The notes beneath the pieces are model-generated. The model was not told the DNA's origin. It searched no databases and saw only the letters and a list, made by a program, of their open reading frames with translations. From Opitutia bacterium (GTDB lineage: Bacteria; Verrucomicrobiota; Verrucomicrobiia; Opitutales; Coraliomargaritaceae), in NCBI GenBank assembly GCA_029252625.1, contig JAQXBA010000053.1, forward strand, positions 1-32,139: a stretch of DNA of 32,139 nucleotides. The letters run 5' to 3'. Both the position numbers and the translations under genes were made by a program. Positions 8,662 through 15,842 of the stretch are shown one piece after another (within the stretch, counting starts at the first letter, position 1; each line of letters begins with the position of its first letter).

Positions 8662-9678
8662 ATGTATATAAGACTAGTTCAACCGCTGGCAATTGGTGCG
8701 GCTGTGTTGCTCTCTCAGCTGTTTCTGCATGCGGATCTGGTTTGGCCAACGCCGAATTCAGCTTTTCAAAAAGGTCAGCCGATCGAGACATTTGTTCAAG
8801 CGACTGCTTCCGGTGTGCCTGAGTCTGGTTTGTTTGGCTGCGTGCGTAATGGCGGTGGTCGCTTTCACGAGGGCTTGGATTTATTCCCTGTCGCTCGTGA
8901 TCGGCGCGGCGAACCTACCGATGCGGTGTTTGCGGTTTTACCGGGACGTATTGCGCATGTGAGTAAAACTTCGGGACATAGCAGTTATGGCCGTTATATT
9001 GTCGTCGTGCATGATCAACAGGTGCCTGCCTTTCACACCCTTTACGCGCATTTGGCGAGTATCGGAGATGGCATTATCGTCGGAGCCCGGGTTGAATCTG
9101 GCGCGAAGCTCGGCATCATGGGTCGTTCGGCGTCGTATTCGATTCCTAGCACGCGCGCGCATCTGCACTTCGAAATGGGCTTTCGTCTGACGAATGATTT
9201 TCAGGAGTGGTATAATCGACAGAAGTTCGGTAGTAAAAATCGCCATGGCATGTGGAATGGGATGAACTTGGTGAGCATCAATCCGCTCAATTTCTATGAA
9301 TCGATTCGGCAAGGGCAGGTGAGCAACCTGTATGAATATCTGAAGCTGATTCCGGCGATCGCGCGTATTCGGATACACACCGCTGATGTGCCTGACTTTG
9401 TCAAAGCGTATCCAGCTTTAGTTACGCGACCCTATGTAGGCCAGCAGTTGGTGGCTTGGGATATAGCATTTTCGCAGTATGGTGTGCCGAAAGAGTGGAC
9501 CCCGCGTTTTGCGGAGGAAGCCATTGGCGGGCGACTAGGTGATGTCAAAATATTAGCTTATAGTCCGACGCTGTTGAAACAACAGAATTGCCGTCGTGTG
9601 TTGGATTTTGGCGGCACGAAACCAAAGATTTCCTCAGGCACACTTAGCACATTGAAGAAGTTGTTTGGGTTTAACTAA
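8662..9678 (+). CDS. Secreted M23-family metallopeptidase
   Basis: Predicted 338-residue exported protein with a hydrophobic N-terminal signal peptide ending near residue 24. The lysostaphin/LytM-type zinc peptidase domain spans about 55-215: H69 and D73 in FHEGLD, H130 in TLYAHL and H167/H169 in HLHFEMGF are the expected ligands and catalytic histidines, so it is likely active on peptidoglycan crosslinks. A ~120-residue C-terminal region (after about 220) is not recognised. It is the last gene of the unit starting at 7610. An inverted repeat downstream (9712-9719 with 9732-9739) lacks a T tract. Confidence 0.87.
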   Translation: MYIRLVQPLAIGAAVLLSQLFLHADLVWPTPNSAFQKGQPIETFVQATASGVPESGLFGCVRNGGGRFHEGLDLFPVARDRRGEPTDAVFAVLPGRIAHVSKTSGHSSYGRYIVVVHDQQVPAFHTLYAHLASIGDGIIVGARVESGAKLGIMGRSASYSIPSTRAHLHFEMGFRLTNDFQEWYNRQKFGSKNRHGMWNGMNLVSINPLNFYESIRQGQVSNLYEYLKLIPAIARIRIHTADVPDFVKAYPALVTRPYVGQQLVAWDIAFSQYGVPKEWTPRFAEEAIGGRLGDVKILAYSPTLLKQQNCRRVLDFGGTKPKISSGTLSTLKKLFGFN

Positions 9679-9801
9679 GGGATTTCGAAAAACTTTTCGG
9701 TATGATAGGGAGGAGCTGCTCGGTGAGAATCGCAGCTTCATCAGTTTAGGTGCAATGTGGACGACACTGGGGTCGTTACATTTCGCGTTGAGTGCAGTCA
9801 C

Positions 9802-9862
9802 TAAAAAGCCCACGGAGCTTGAAGCTGGCGAGAGCTTTAAAATGGTATCCTGTAGGAGATTG
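9802..9862 (-). pseudogene. Remnant of a tRNA-Glu 3' end plus terminator
   Basis: These 61 bases align without gaps to 10016-10076, the terminator and 3' end of tRNA-Glu, with 48 identities (about 79%). On the minus strand the remnant keeps the T-arm 3' side, acceptor 3' strand and an ACCA end, then a hairpin and T run. The body of the tRNA beyond the T arm is no longer recognisable. In the terminator stem an A-T pair of the live copy is replaced by G-C, a compensatory change that suggests the hairpin was under selection. It may be a decayed tandem tRNA copy or an old integration scar; no integrase is nearby. Confidence 0.6.
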
Positions 9863-10015
9863 TTGTAGTTACGCCTGCGCTATCCACTGTTTGTAGTTAC
9901 TATTTCTAGTCGCTTCGCTTCTTTGGTCATATTCCTGACTGTTTTGATTCGCTTCGCGCTGGGTCTTGTCGGGCTGTGGCCTCGGAACTTGATCCCCGTG
10001 TTAAGTCCATAGGCA

Positions 10016-10053
10016 TAAAAAACCCTCGGTGCTTGAAGCAACCAAGGGTTTTA
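10016..10053 (-). terminator. Rho-independent terminator of tRNA-Glu
   Basis: On the minus strand, just past the CCA end, AAACCCTTGGT pairs with a later CCGAGGGTTT arm (about 11 bp with one G-U), separated by a short loop and followed by a run of six T. Position and shape are typical of a terminator directly behind a tRNA gene. Confidence 0.8.
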
Positions 10054-10134
<81 letters not shown>

Positions 10135-10151
10135 GTGATGCGAAGTCACGG

Positions 10152-10179
10152 AAGCTACGTTTCAGTGGACGACCTGCAA
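10152..10179 (-). promoter_or_regulatory. Possible sigma-70 promoter of tRNA-Glu
   Basis: On the minus strand TTGCAG (10179-10174) is followed after 16 bases by TAGCTT (10157-10152), 17 bases before the tRNA 5' end. The -35 box matches 5 of 6 consensus bases and the -10 box is weak. The position fits a short 5' leader, so it is plausible but unproven. Confidence 0.35.
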
Positions 10180-10263
10180 GACTTTTTTAAGAAATGATAC
10201 ATTTTTTCCAAATCTATAGAGAAACCGTTTGCCCATGGGCTTTGAGGAACTAATTAATGTACT

Positions 10264-11181
10264 ATGAAAACTGATTCTTTGCCCTTTTTGCTGCCAGCTG
10301 AACCGCTTCTTAAGGTTGAGGGACTACCGTATCCGTTGGTCGCCTCGGGTAAGGTGCGTGATGTGTTTGATCTGGGCGATGCCTTGCTGATGGTCGCCAG
10401 CGATCGTGTATCGGCCTTCGATGTAATTATGAATGAAGGTTTAGCAGGGAAGGGCGTATTATTGACGCAGATTAGTCTCTACTGGTTCGCACGTGCGGCT
10501 GCAATTACTCCGCACCATCTAGTCGATGATCACGCGGCGCGGATTGTTCAGCTGGGGAAGGCCCACCCAGAGTTGGAGCACCGTAGTATGATCGTAAAGA
10601 AGCTTAAGCCGTTGCCAATCGAGGCAGTGGTGCGAGGTTATCTATCTGGATCAGGTTGGAAGGCTTACCAAGAGACGGCTAAGCTCTTTGAATATACATT
10701 GCCCAAAGACCTTCAGGACAGCAGCCAACTGCCGAAACCTCTGTTTACACCGACAACTAAAGTAGCGAGTGGCCATGATATGCCGATCGATTGCAGGGAT
10801 GCGGGGAAGTTGATTGGCGAGGAGTTATTTCAGCGGGTACACGATTTGAGTATCGCTCTCTATCAAATGGGAGTGGAGCGGGCGCAGGCGGCCAATTTGA
10901 TTCTGGCTGATACAAAGTTTGAGTTTGGTCTGGATGAAACAGGAGAACTCTACCTGATCGACGAGATTTTGACGCCAGACTCTTCGCGTTACTGGCCGCG
11001 AGAGGGCTACGCTCCAGGTGGCGCGCAACCGTCGTTTGATAAACAGTTTGTGCGCGATTACTTGGAGTCGTTGGATTGGGATAAAACACCGCCACCGCCA
11101 GCATTACCGGAGGCTGTACTTGCGGGTACTCTTCAGCGCTATATCGAAGCTTATTTAACAATTGTCGGAGACAATTGTTAA
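10264..11181 (+). CDS. purC: SAICAR synthetase
   Basis: Predicted 305-residue phosphoribosylaminoimidazole-succinocarboxamide synthase, which joins CAIR and aspartate with ATP in de novo purine synthesis. Family motifs are clear: ASGKVRDVFDLGDALLMVAS (residues 27-46), DRVSAFDVIMNEGLAGKG, VVRGYLSGSGWK, LPKPLFTPTTK and DEILTPDSSRYWP. The length and the GYLSGSGWK form match the longer ~300-residue type shared with yeast ADE1, rather than the ~240-residue E. coli type. ATG at 10264; no close Shine-Dalgarno. A good hairpin terminator lies 69 bases after the stop, so it appears to be monocistronic. Confidence 0.97.
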   Translation: MKTDSLPFLLPAEPLLKVEGLPYPLVASGKVRDVFDLGDALLMVASDRVSAFDVIMNEGLAGKGVLLTQISLYWFARAAAITPHHLVDDHAARIVQLGKAHPELEHRSMIVKKLKPLPIEAVVRGYLSGSGWKAYQETAKLFEYTLPKDLQDSSQLPKPLFTPTTKVASGHDMPIDCRDAGKLIGEELFQRVHDLSIALYQMGVERAQAANLILADTKFEFGLDETGELYLIDEILTPDSSRYWPREGYAPGGAQPSFDKQFVRDYLESLDWDKTPPPPALPEAVLAGTLQRYIEAYLTIVGDNC

Positions 11182-11249
11182 GAGTTAAGGATTGTTGTTG
11201 GTGCATGCCATCCTAATGTAATTCCTGTCACTGCAAATGCTAGTAGCGA

Positions 11250-11269
11250 GCGGGATCCCCCGCGTTTTT
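11250..11269 (+). terminator. Rho-independent terminator after purC
   Basis: GCGGG (11250-11254), loop ATCC, CCCGC (11259-11263), one G and then five T (11265-11269). A compact GC-rich stem with a T tract, 68 bases after the purC stop, and just before the next gene's likely start. Confidence 0.75.
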
Positions 11270-11304
11270 AACCAGCGAATGACTTTAACCCAATTGGGAG
11301 AAGT

Positions 11305-11808
11305 TTGAATCCTCCACTCGACCTTTTCCTATTTAAAATTCTTCTGCGCATGCCCATTTGGCTAATTGATATATTTGCTGCATCGGATTTAGATAGTACG
11401 TTCTGGTTCCTTGCGTGTATGACGTTGCCACTGTGGTGCTGTATGATTTTACTGCCTAATGCGCGGGTGGTACAGCTGCTGGCGCGACCTTTGCTAATTG
11501 TGCCGCTCTATTGCTCGGTACTTTTTGTATTGTTATGGAAGTGGTATCAGGCTTCGCTGTTTCCAGGTCCTATGGCAGAGCTCAGTTATTCTGCGGCACA
11601 AAGTCTGACGCGCCATCCTGCCGCATTTCTATCATTTTATTGTAACTTTCAAATTATGAATTTGGCTCTCGGCAGCATGATGTATCAGAAGAGTCTGCGC
11701 TTAGGCTTTCGCGCACCTATTGAACTACTACTTTGTTGGTTATTGGGAGCTCCTGCGTTTATACCCTTTGTAGCCCGTGTACTATTGAGGAGGCAATCGA
11801 TCCGATGA
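11305..11808 (+). CDS. Small membrane protein, ABA4-like (DUF4281)
   Basis: Predicted protein of up to 167 residues with four hydrophobic segments (about 30-50, 58-78, 105-128, 135-158). The pattern of PIWL, a central ALxLG-type helix (MNLALGSMMYQKSL) and the ending WLLGAPAFIPFVARVLL resembles ABA4-like/DUF4281 proteins, known in plants for neoxanthin formation and of unknown role in most bacteria. This match is by eye and moderate. The start is uncertain: TTG at 11305 has GGGAG four bases upstream; an ATG at 11350 (MPIWLID) would give 152 residues. The stop overlaps the next gene's ATG as ATGA, so the two are translationally coupled. Confidence 0.7.
   Translation: MNPPLDLFLFKILLRMPIWLIDIFAASDLDSTFWFLACMTLPLWCCMILLPNARVVQLLARPLLIVPLYCSVLFVLLWKWYQASLFPGPMAELSYSAAQSLTRHPAAFLSFYCNFQIMNLALGSMMYQKSLRLGFRAPIELLLCWLLGAPAFIPFVARVLLRRQSIR
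11787..11793 (+). promoter_or_regulatory. Shine-Dalgarno deciding the metallophosphoesterase start
   Basis: GAGGAGG lies inside the end of the preceding gene, 11 bases before the ATG at 11805. It is one of the few strong ribosome binding sites in the window and supports that ATG over the frame's longer upstream extension. Confidence 0.6.
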
Positions 11809-12929
11809 AGGATTTGCGTGAATTGGCGATGACCGATATCGGTACTCGTAGTCGAGGCGATCGCCCTTGGCGCTTGGTAGTTTTGTCAGCAGTGGTGGTA
11901 TTCTGCTATGTGTTGATTCGAAATTTAATGTATGTGAACGCAGGTATGTTGAGGCCCAATTTTACAGAGATCCATAAGGCCTATGATTTTAATCTGTGGG
12001 AATTGCCGATGACTTTGTTCGGCGTTGCTGTTTTTTTCGCGTTGCTGGCGGCGACCTGGCGCGTGCTGCGCAAGGGGCTCATCTTGGCTGCGCTACTGTA
12101 TGCGTTTATTGCGGTCGATTTATTGGGTTTGCGCTATTATGTGACCAATGTAGAGCCAGAACGCTTGGTTGTGAAGCATGTCCGAATAGAAACGCCAAAA
12201 CTTACGCAGCCAATACGGCTGCTACACATTTCAGATATTCAAGCAGGTCGTATCACCGACTATGAAGAGGAGATCTTTAAACAGATCAAAGCACTGAGCC
12301 CTGATTTAATTCTCAATACGGGCGATTTCCTTCAAGTGGTGCCGCCTGCGACGTTTGCCTCTGAATTTCCGAAGTTGTTGGCTCTGATCAAGGAGGTAAA
12401 CCCGCGACTCGGCACGTATGCCGTCTATGGTGATACTGAGCGTGAACTCTACGGAATTCAAGCGGACCAGTTGGCGCCATTGCGGGTATTGTCGTCGCGA
12501 TCTGCACAGCTTGATACAGGCGGGGGAACTATTAGTCTGCATGGCTTAAGTTTATACCAATCAAAGAATCAACTCTGGGCCGCACGTACAGTCGATCAAT
12601 GGTTGGAGCAGAGTCAGTCGAGTGACTTTCGAATTTTATTTGGCCATGCCCCGGATTATGCTCTGAAGGTCGTGGATTTACCGATCGATCTCTGCTTGGC
12701 AGGGCATACACATGGCGGTCAAGTGCGCTTGCCGTGGTATGGATCGTTGGTGATCGATAGTGAAGTGCCCAAGGAGTGGGCCAGAGGATTTAGGCGAATT
12801 GGCATCCCTTATTTGAACGTCTCGGCTGGCGCTGGTTCAAATCGATTTGAAGGATTGCCGCCGCTTCGTTTTAATTGTCCGACAGAGATGACTTTAATTG
12901 AATTGGTGCCCTTGCGGTCGATTCGCTAA
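11805..12929 (+). CDS. Membrane-anchored metallophosphoesterase with altered metal motifs
   Basis: Predicted 374-residue protein with three N-terminal transmembrane helices (about 23-44, 67-86, 91-110) and a calcineurin-like phosphoesterase domain from about 137, as in the YkuE/YaeI group. Motifs: HISDIQAG (141-148), NTGDFLQ (171-177), GDTE (209-212), FGHAPDY (279-285) and GHTHGGQ (300-306). The last two are canonical. Two are not: the usual SDxH is SDIQ, and the usual GNHD/E is GDTE, so both the motif-I histidine and the catalytic Asn-His are missing. Activity may be changed or lost. The ATG at 11805 overlaps the preceding stop (ATGA). Relatives hydrolyse phosphodiesters or lipid phosphates such as UDP-diacylglucosamine; substrate here is unknown. 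Confidence 0.85.
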   Translation: MKDLRELAMTDIGTRSRGDRPWRLVVLSAVVVFCYVLIRNLMYVNAGMLRPNFTEIHKAYDFNLWELPMTLFGVAVFFALLAATWRVLRKGLILAALLYAFIAVDLLGLRYYVTNVEPERLVVKHVRIETPKLTQPIRLLHISDIQAGRITDYEEEIFKQIKALSPDLILNTGDFLQVVPPATFASEFPKLLALIKEVNPRLGTYAVYGDTERELYGIQADQLAPLRVLSSRSAQLDTGGGTISLHGLSLYQSKNQLWAARTVDQWLEQSQSSDFRILFGHAPDYALKVVDLPIDLCLAGHTHGGQVRLPWYGSLVIDSEVPKEWARGFRRIGIPYLNVSAGAGSNRFEGLPPLRFNCPTEMTLIELVPLRSIR

Positions 12930-12959
12930 AGTTGCCTTAAAGTAAGTTGGTCGGCAACT
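12930..12959. terminator. Possible bidirectional terminator hairpin
   Basis: AGTTGCC (12930-12936) and GGCAACT (12953-12959) form a perfect 7-bp inverted repeat with a 16-base loop, at the seven-base gap between two convergent genes; the right arm lies in the last codons of the TetR gene. It has no T tract, so termination is only suggested by position. Confidence 0.3.
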
Positions 12960-13563
12960 GATCTTCGATTAAACAGTCAGTGGTGGCTGCTGCCTGCGAC
13001 ACACGACCCGTCACAATGCCATTTGCAATGTGATCAATGCAACCAGAGTTGAGGCGCTCATCACACAACTCTGCCTCGATGATCAGTGCAGTTAGTTCCA
13101 TCAGTCGTTTCCAGTTTTCACGCGCATCGTAGTCCAAGCCAGCCGATAGGTGTTCAGAAAGTTGTTGCCATATATCTTTCCATTGCTCTGAGAAATGCTC
13201 AGTGAGTGGATTGGCTTCGGCTTTACGCCAACGAAGTATCTGGTGCGTGGCTCTATCGGCACGAATGTGGTGAGTTAACAAGCGAGCGAGTGGATGAATA
13301 ATCTCTGAGGCTGGAAGATCCTCTTCAAGTTTGAGCGAGTTTACTAGCTCATCTAGCGAAGGTAGCCATTGTCGGCTCTCAGCGACTCGAAGTAAGAGTC
13401 CCTGCAGATTCCCAAAATAGCGATATATCAGGACTTTGTCGGCACCTGCTTTGTGTGCAACTGCGTTGACTCCCAACGCGCAACAACCTTCATGCGCAAC
13501 CAACTCCATTACAGCATTGAGGAACTTTCCTTCGGTGTTGGCGCGAGATCGTGTGCGGGGCAT
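12937..13563 (-). CDS. TetR-family transcriptional regulator
   Basis: Predicted 208-residue regulator. The N-terminal helix-turn-helix domain spans about residues 10-56, with the family pattern GVNAVAHKAGADKVLIYRYF followed by GNLQGLLLRV. The remaining ~150 residues are helical ligand-binding domain with no recognisable ligand. The ATG is at 13563. It is the last gene of the long minus-strand run and starts 61 bases after the ACT-domain gene. Its target is unknown; TetR proteins commonly repress neighbouring genes or their own. Confidence 0.88.
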   Translation of the reverse strand: MPRTRSRANTEGKFLNAVMELVAHEGCCALGVNAVAHKAGADKVLIYRYFGNLQGLLLRVAESRQWLPSLDELVNSLKLEEDLPASEIIHPLARLLTHHIRADRATHQILRWRKAEANPLTEHFSEQWKDIWQQLSEHLSAGLDYDARENWKRLMELTALIIEAELCDERLNSGCIDHIANGIVTGRVSQAAATTDCLIEDQLPTNLL

Positions 13564-13624
13564 TAGTTCAACATATTAGAGTTTTACTGCGGGCGGCAAG
13601 ACTTGCTCTTGAGAAATCTCATTT

Positions 13625-14086
13625 TTATCGGGCAATATCGTCTTGTCCGATGATTTTTAGCTGATGCAGAGTGATCGTTTCAGCTGCGAGCTCGTTATCC
13701 TCGAGGCTGATTGCCAGTGCAGAGCGATTATTTGGGCGCGATACGAAAGGATAGGTGTAGTGAATGTTGATTTCCGCCTGCACGAGTGCGGTAGTGACTG
13801 TCTTGATATCTGCCTCACTGGCTAATTCAACTGCGAGGAGCTCACTTTGCACGAATGAGAATTGATGCTCGATAAGTAACTTTTGTGCTTCTTCAGGGTA
13901 GTCGACAATAATGCGAATGATTGAGCTATCTGTCGTGTCGAGAATCGAAAGAGCCATAATGTGCACTTCGTGAATAGAGAGCAAGCCGATGATTTCGTTT
14001 AGCCGGCCGACTTTGTTATCGGCGTGGATCGAAAATTGAATGACTGGGCGAAAAGCTCCTGGTCTGCGCATTACTTCTGTCGACAT
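13625..14086 (-). CDS. Tandem ACT-domain protein
   Basis: Predicted 153-residue stand-alone protein made of two ACT-like halves, about residues 13-80 and 84-150. The first contains [20 protein letters not shown] and [17 protein letters not shown], the usual ACT beta-alpha-beta pattern; the second begins [23 protein letters not shown] domains bind amino acids and regulate enzymes or transcription; no ligand can be inferred. ATG at 14086. It lies 105 bases after lipA and 61 before the TetR gene on the same strand. Confidence 0.87.
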   Translation of the reverse strand: MSTEVMRRPGAFRPVIQFSIHADNKVGRLNEIIGLLSIHEVHIMALSILDTTDSSIIRIIVDYPEEAQKLLIEHQFSFVQSELLAVELASEADIKTVTTALVQAEINIHYTYPFVSRPNNRSALAISLEDNELAAETITLHQLKIIGQDDIAR

Positions 14087-14191
14087 AGTGACATAACAAT
14101 ACGCATGGTGCGTTATCTTGCACGTATTTTTTAAGCCATTCGTCTCTACACTTGCTAACCGTGCACAAAAATAGCGATGATTGATTAAGCG

Positions 14192-15115
14192 CTAGACGGA
14201 TACGATGTCGGCGGGTTCTTTGACGGCTTGTTGGGCGTCTAGCATTGCTTTGCGACGAGCTCGTACGTCAAACATCGCAGACTGTTCTTCAGCGTGATAA
14301 GAGGAGCGCACGAGTGGGCCAGATTCGCAGGCACCGAAGCCGATATTAACCGCGTATTCTTTCCACTCGGCAAATTCTTCAGGTTTCACCCAACGATCGA
14401 TTGGCTGATGCTTTTTGCTGGGTTGCAAGTATTGGCCGATTGTCAAAATATCAACACCGGCTTTTTGCATATCTTGGAGAACTTGCTTGATCTCTTCTTC
14501 TTTCTCACCGATGCCGAGCATGATGCCAGATTTAGTGGTAAAGCCACGAGACTTGGCGTGTTTGAGGACCCACAGAGAGCGATCGTAACGGGCGGTCTTA
14601 CGGATTGGGCGTTGTAGGCGTTCGACCGTTTCAAGGTTGTGATTGAAAATGTCGGGACAAGCATCGAGCACTAGGTCAAGGTATTCCTGCTGTCCTCGGA
14701 AGTCAGCAGTGAGTACTTCAACTGCACACTCGGGCGAGCGGTGATGGATCGCGCGGATGGTGGCGGCCCAAACCGAAGCGCCGCCATCCTTGAGGTCATC
14801 GCGTGCCACGGAGGTGATTACGGCGTGCTTCAAATTCATTTTGGCAATTGATTCGGCGACTCGAGCAGGCTCGCCGAGATCAAGCTCAGTCGGACGACCT
14901 GTGTTAATCGCACAAAAGGTACACGAACGCGTACAGATGTTGCCGAGGATCATGACAGTTGCGGTACCGCGCGACCAACATTCGCCCATGTTTGGGCACT
15001 GTGCGCTTTTACAAACTGTGTGCAGGTCGTTGGTATCAACGATCTCGCGCACTGCTTTGTACTCGACGCTAGTGGGCAGCTTCGCTCGGAGCCATTCTGG
15101 TTTACGATTGTTCAT
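14192..15115 (-). CDS. lipA: Lipoyl synthase
   Basis: Predicted 307-residue radical SAM enzyme that inserts two sulfurs into protein-bound octanoyl groups. Both iron-sulfur sites are visible: the auxiliary cluster cysteines C35, C40 and C46 (CKSAQCPNMGEC) and the radical SAM CxxxCxxC at C61, C65 and C68 (CTRSCTFC). The C-terminal VRSSYHAEE carries the conserved serine that ligates the auxiliary cluster. ATG at 15115 gives the family-typical MNNRKPEWLRAKLP; a TTG at 15154 is rejected. The start lies inside the end of lipB (14-base overlap), so translation is probably coupled and the two act in sequence. Confidence 0.97.
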   Translation of the reverse strand: MNNRKPEWLRAKLPTSVEYKAVREIVDTNDLHTVCKSAQCPNMGECWSRGTATVMILGNICTRSCTFCAINTGRPTELDLGEPARVAESIAKMNLKHAVITSVARDDLKDGGASVWAATIRAIHHRSPECAVEVLTADFRGQQEYLDLVLDACPDIFNHNLETVERLQRPIRKTARYDRSLWVLKHAKSRGFTTKSGIMLGIGEKEEEIKQVLQDMQKAGVDILTIGQYLQPSKKHQPIDRWVKPEEFAEWKEYAVNIGFGACESGPLVRSSYHAEEQSAMFDVRARRKAMLDAQQAVKEPADIVSV

Positions 15116-15785
15116 TAGTTGCGGCAGTGTTCCGAAAAACGTACTTAAATTCAACTGCTAAACGTGCTTGTACATCATCTAGGTCTATTGTCTCGCCGAG
15201 TTCAGCTTGCATCGAGGTGACGGTGCCGTCGGTAATGCCACAGGGCACGATGCCAGCAAAATGGCTCATGTCGGGATTCACGTTGAGCGCGAAGCCGTGG
15301 TAAGTCACCCAGCTACGCACAGCCACGCCAATTGCGCAGATTTTACGCGCGTCGAGCCAGATGCCGGTCAGGCCCTCACGTCGAGCAGTCTTTAATCCAA
15401 AGGTGGCGAGGGTGCGGATGACAACTTCTTCGAGGTCGCGCAGGAAGGCGTGTAGGTCACGCCGGGCTTGAAGAGATATAATTGGGTAGCCGACGATTTG
15501 GCCGGGGCCGTGGTAAGTAATGTCGCCGCCACGGTTGCTGTGAATCACTTGAACGCCCTTTGCTTTAAGTTGTGCTTCGTTCCAGATCAGGTGTTGTTGG
15601 GCACCTTTACGCATGCCAATCGTAAACACGGAATCGTGCTCGGTAAATACCAGTGTGTCAGGGACCTCGTTAATTCGCCTAAGGCTGACTAGGGCTTTTT
15701 GGCGTTCCAGTGCCGCTTGATAATCGGTGCGTCCCCAGTCGATGGTCTCGAGCACTGGGTTTGACTTGGAGGCATCTAATGGCAT
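15102..15785 (-). CDS. lipB: Octanoyl-[acyl carrier protein]:protein octanoyltransferase
   Basis: Predicted 227-residue transferase that moves octanoate from acyl carrier protein to lipoyl domains, supplying the substrate of LipA. Signature RGGDITYHGPGQIVGYPI spans residues 85-102. The catalytic pair is present: K148 in DARKICAIGV and C182 in IVPCGI. ATG at 15785. Its last 14 bases overlap lipA. It starts 57 bases after the PhoD-like gene on the same strand. Confidence 0.96.
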   Translation of the reverse strand: MPLDASKSNPVLETIDWGRTDYQAALERQKALVSLRRINEVPDTLVFTEHDSVFTIGMRKGAQQHLIWNEAQLKAKGVQVIHSNRGGDITYHGPGQIVGYPIISLQARRDLHAFLRDLEEVVIRTLATFGLKTARREGLTGIWLDARKICAIGVAVRSWVTYHGFALNVNPDMSHFAGIVPCGITDGTVTSMQAELGETIDLDDVQARLAVEFKYVFRNTAATNEQS

Positions 15786-15842
15786 GAGACTTAGAAATTT
15801 CTCTACTTACTGGCTTAAGCTAAAGCACCCTGAGCCATGGCC

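Noticed and set aside
9665-9868. 67-codon plus-strand frame near the tRNA remnant
   Set aside because: It overlaps the M23 gene end and the decayed tRNA/terminator copy, and has no convincing start.
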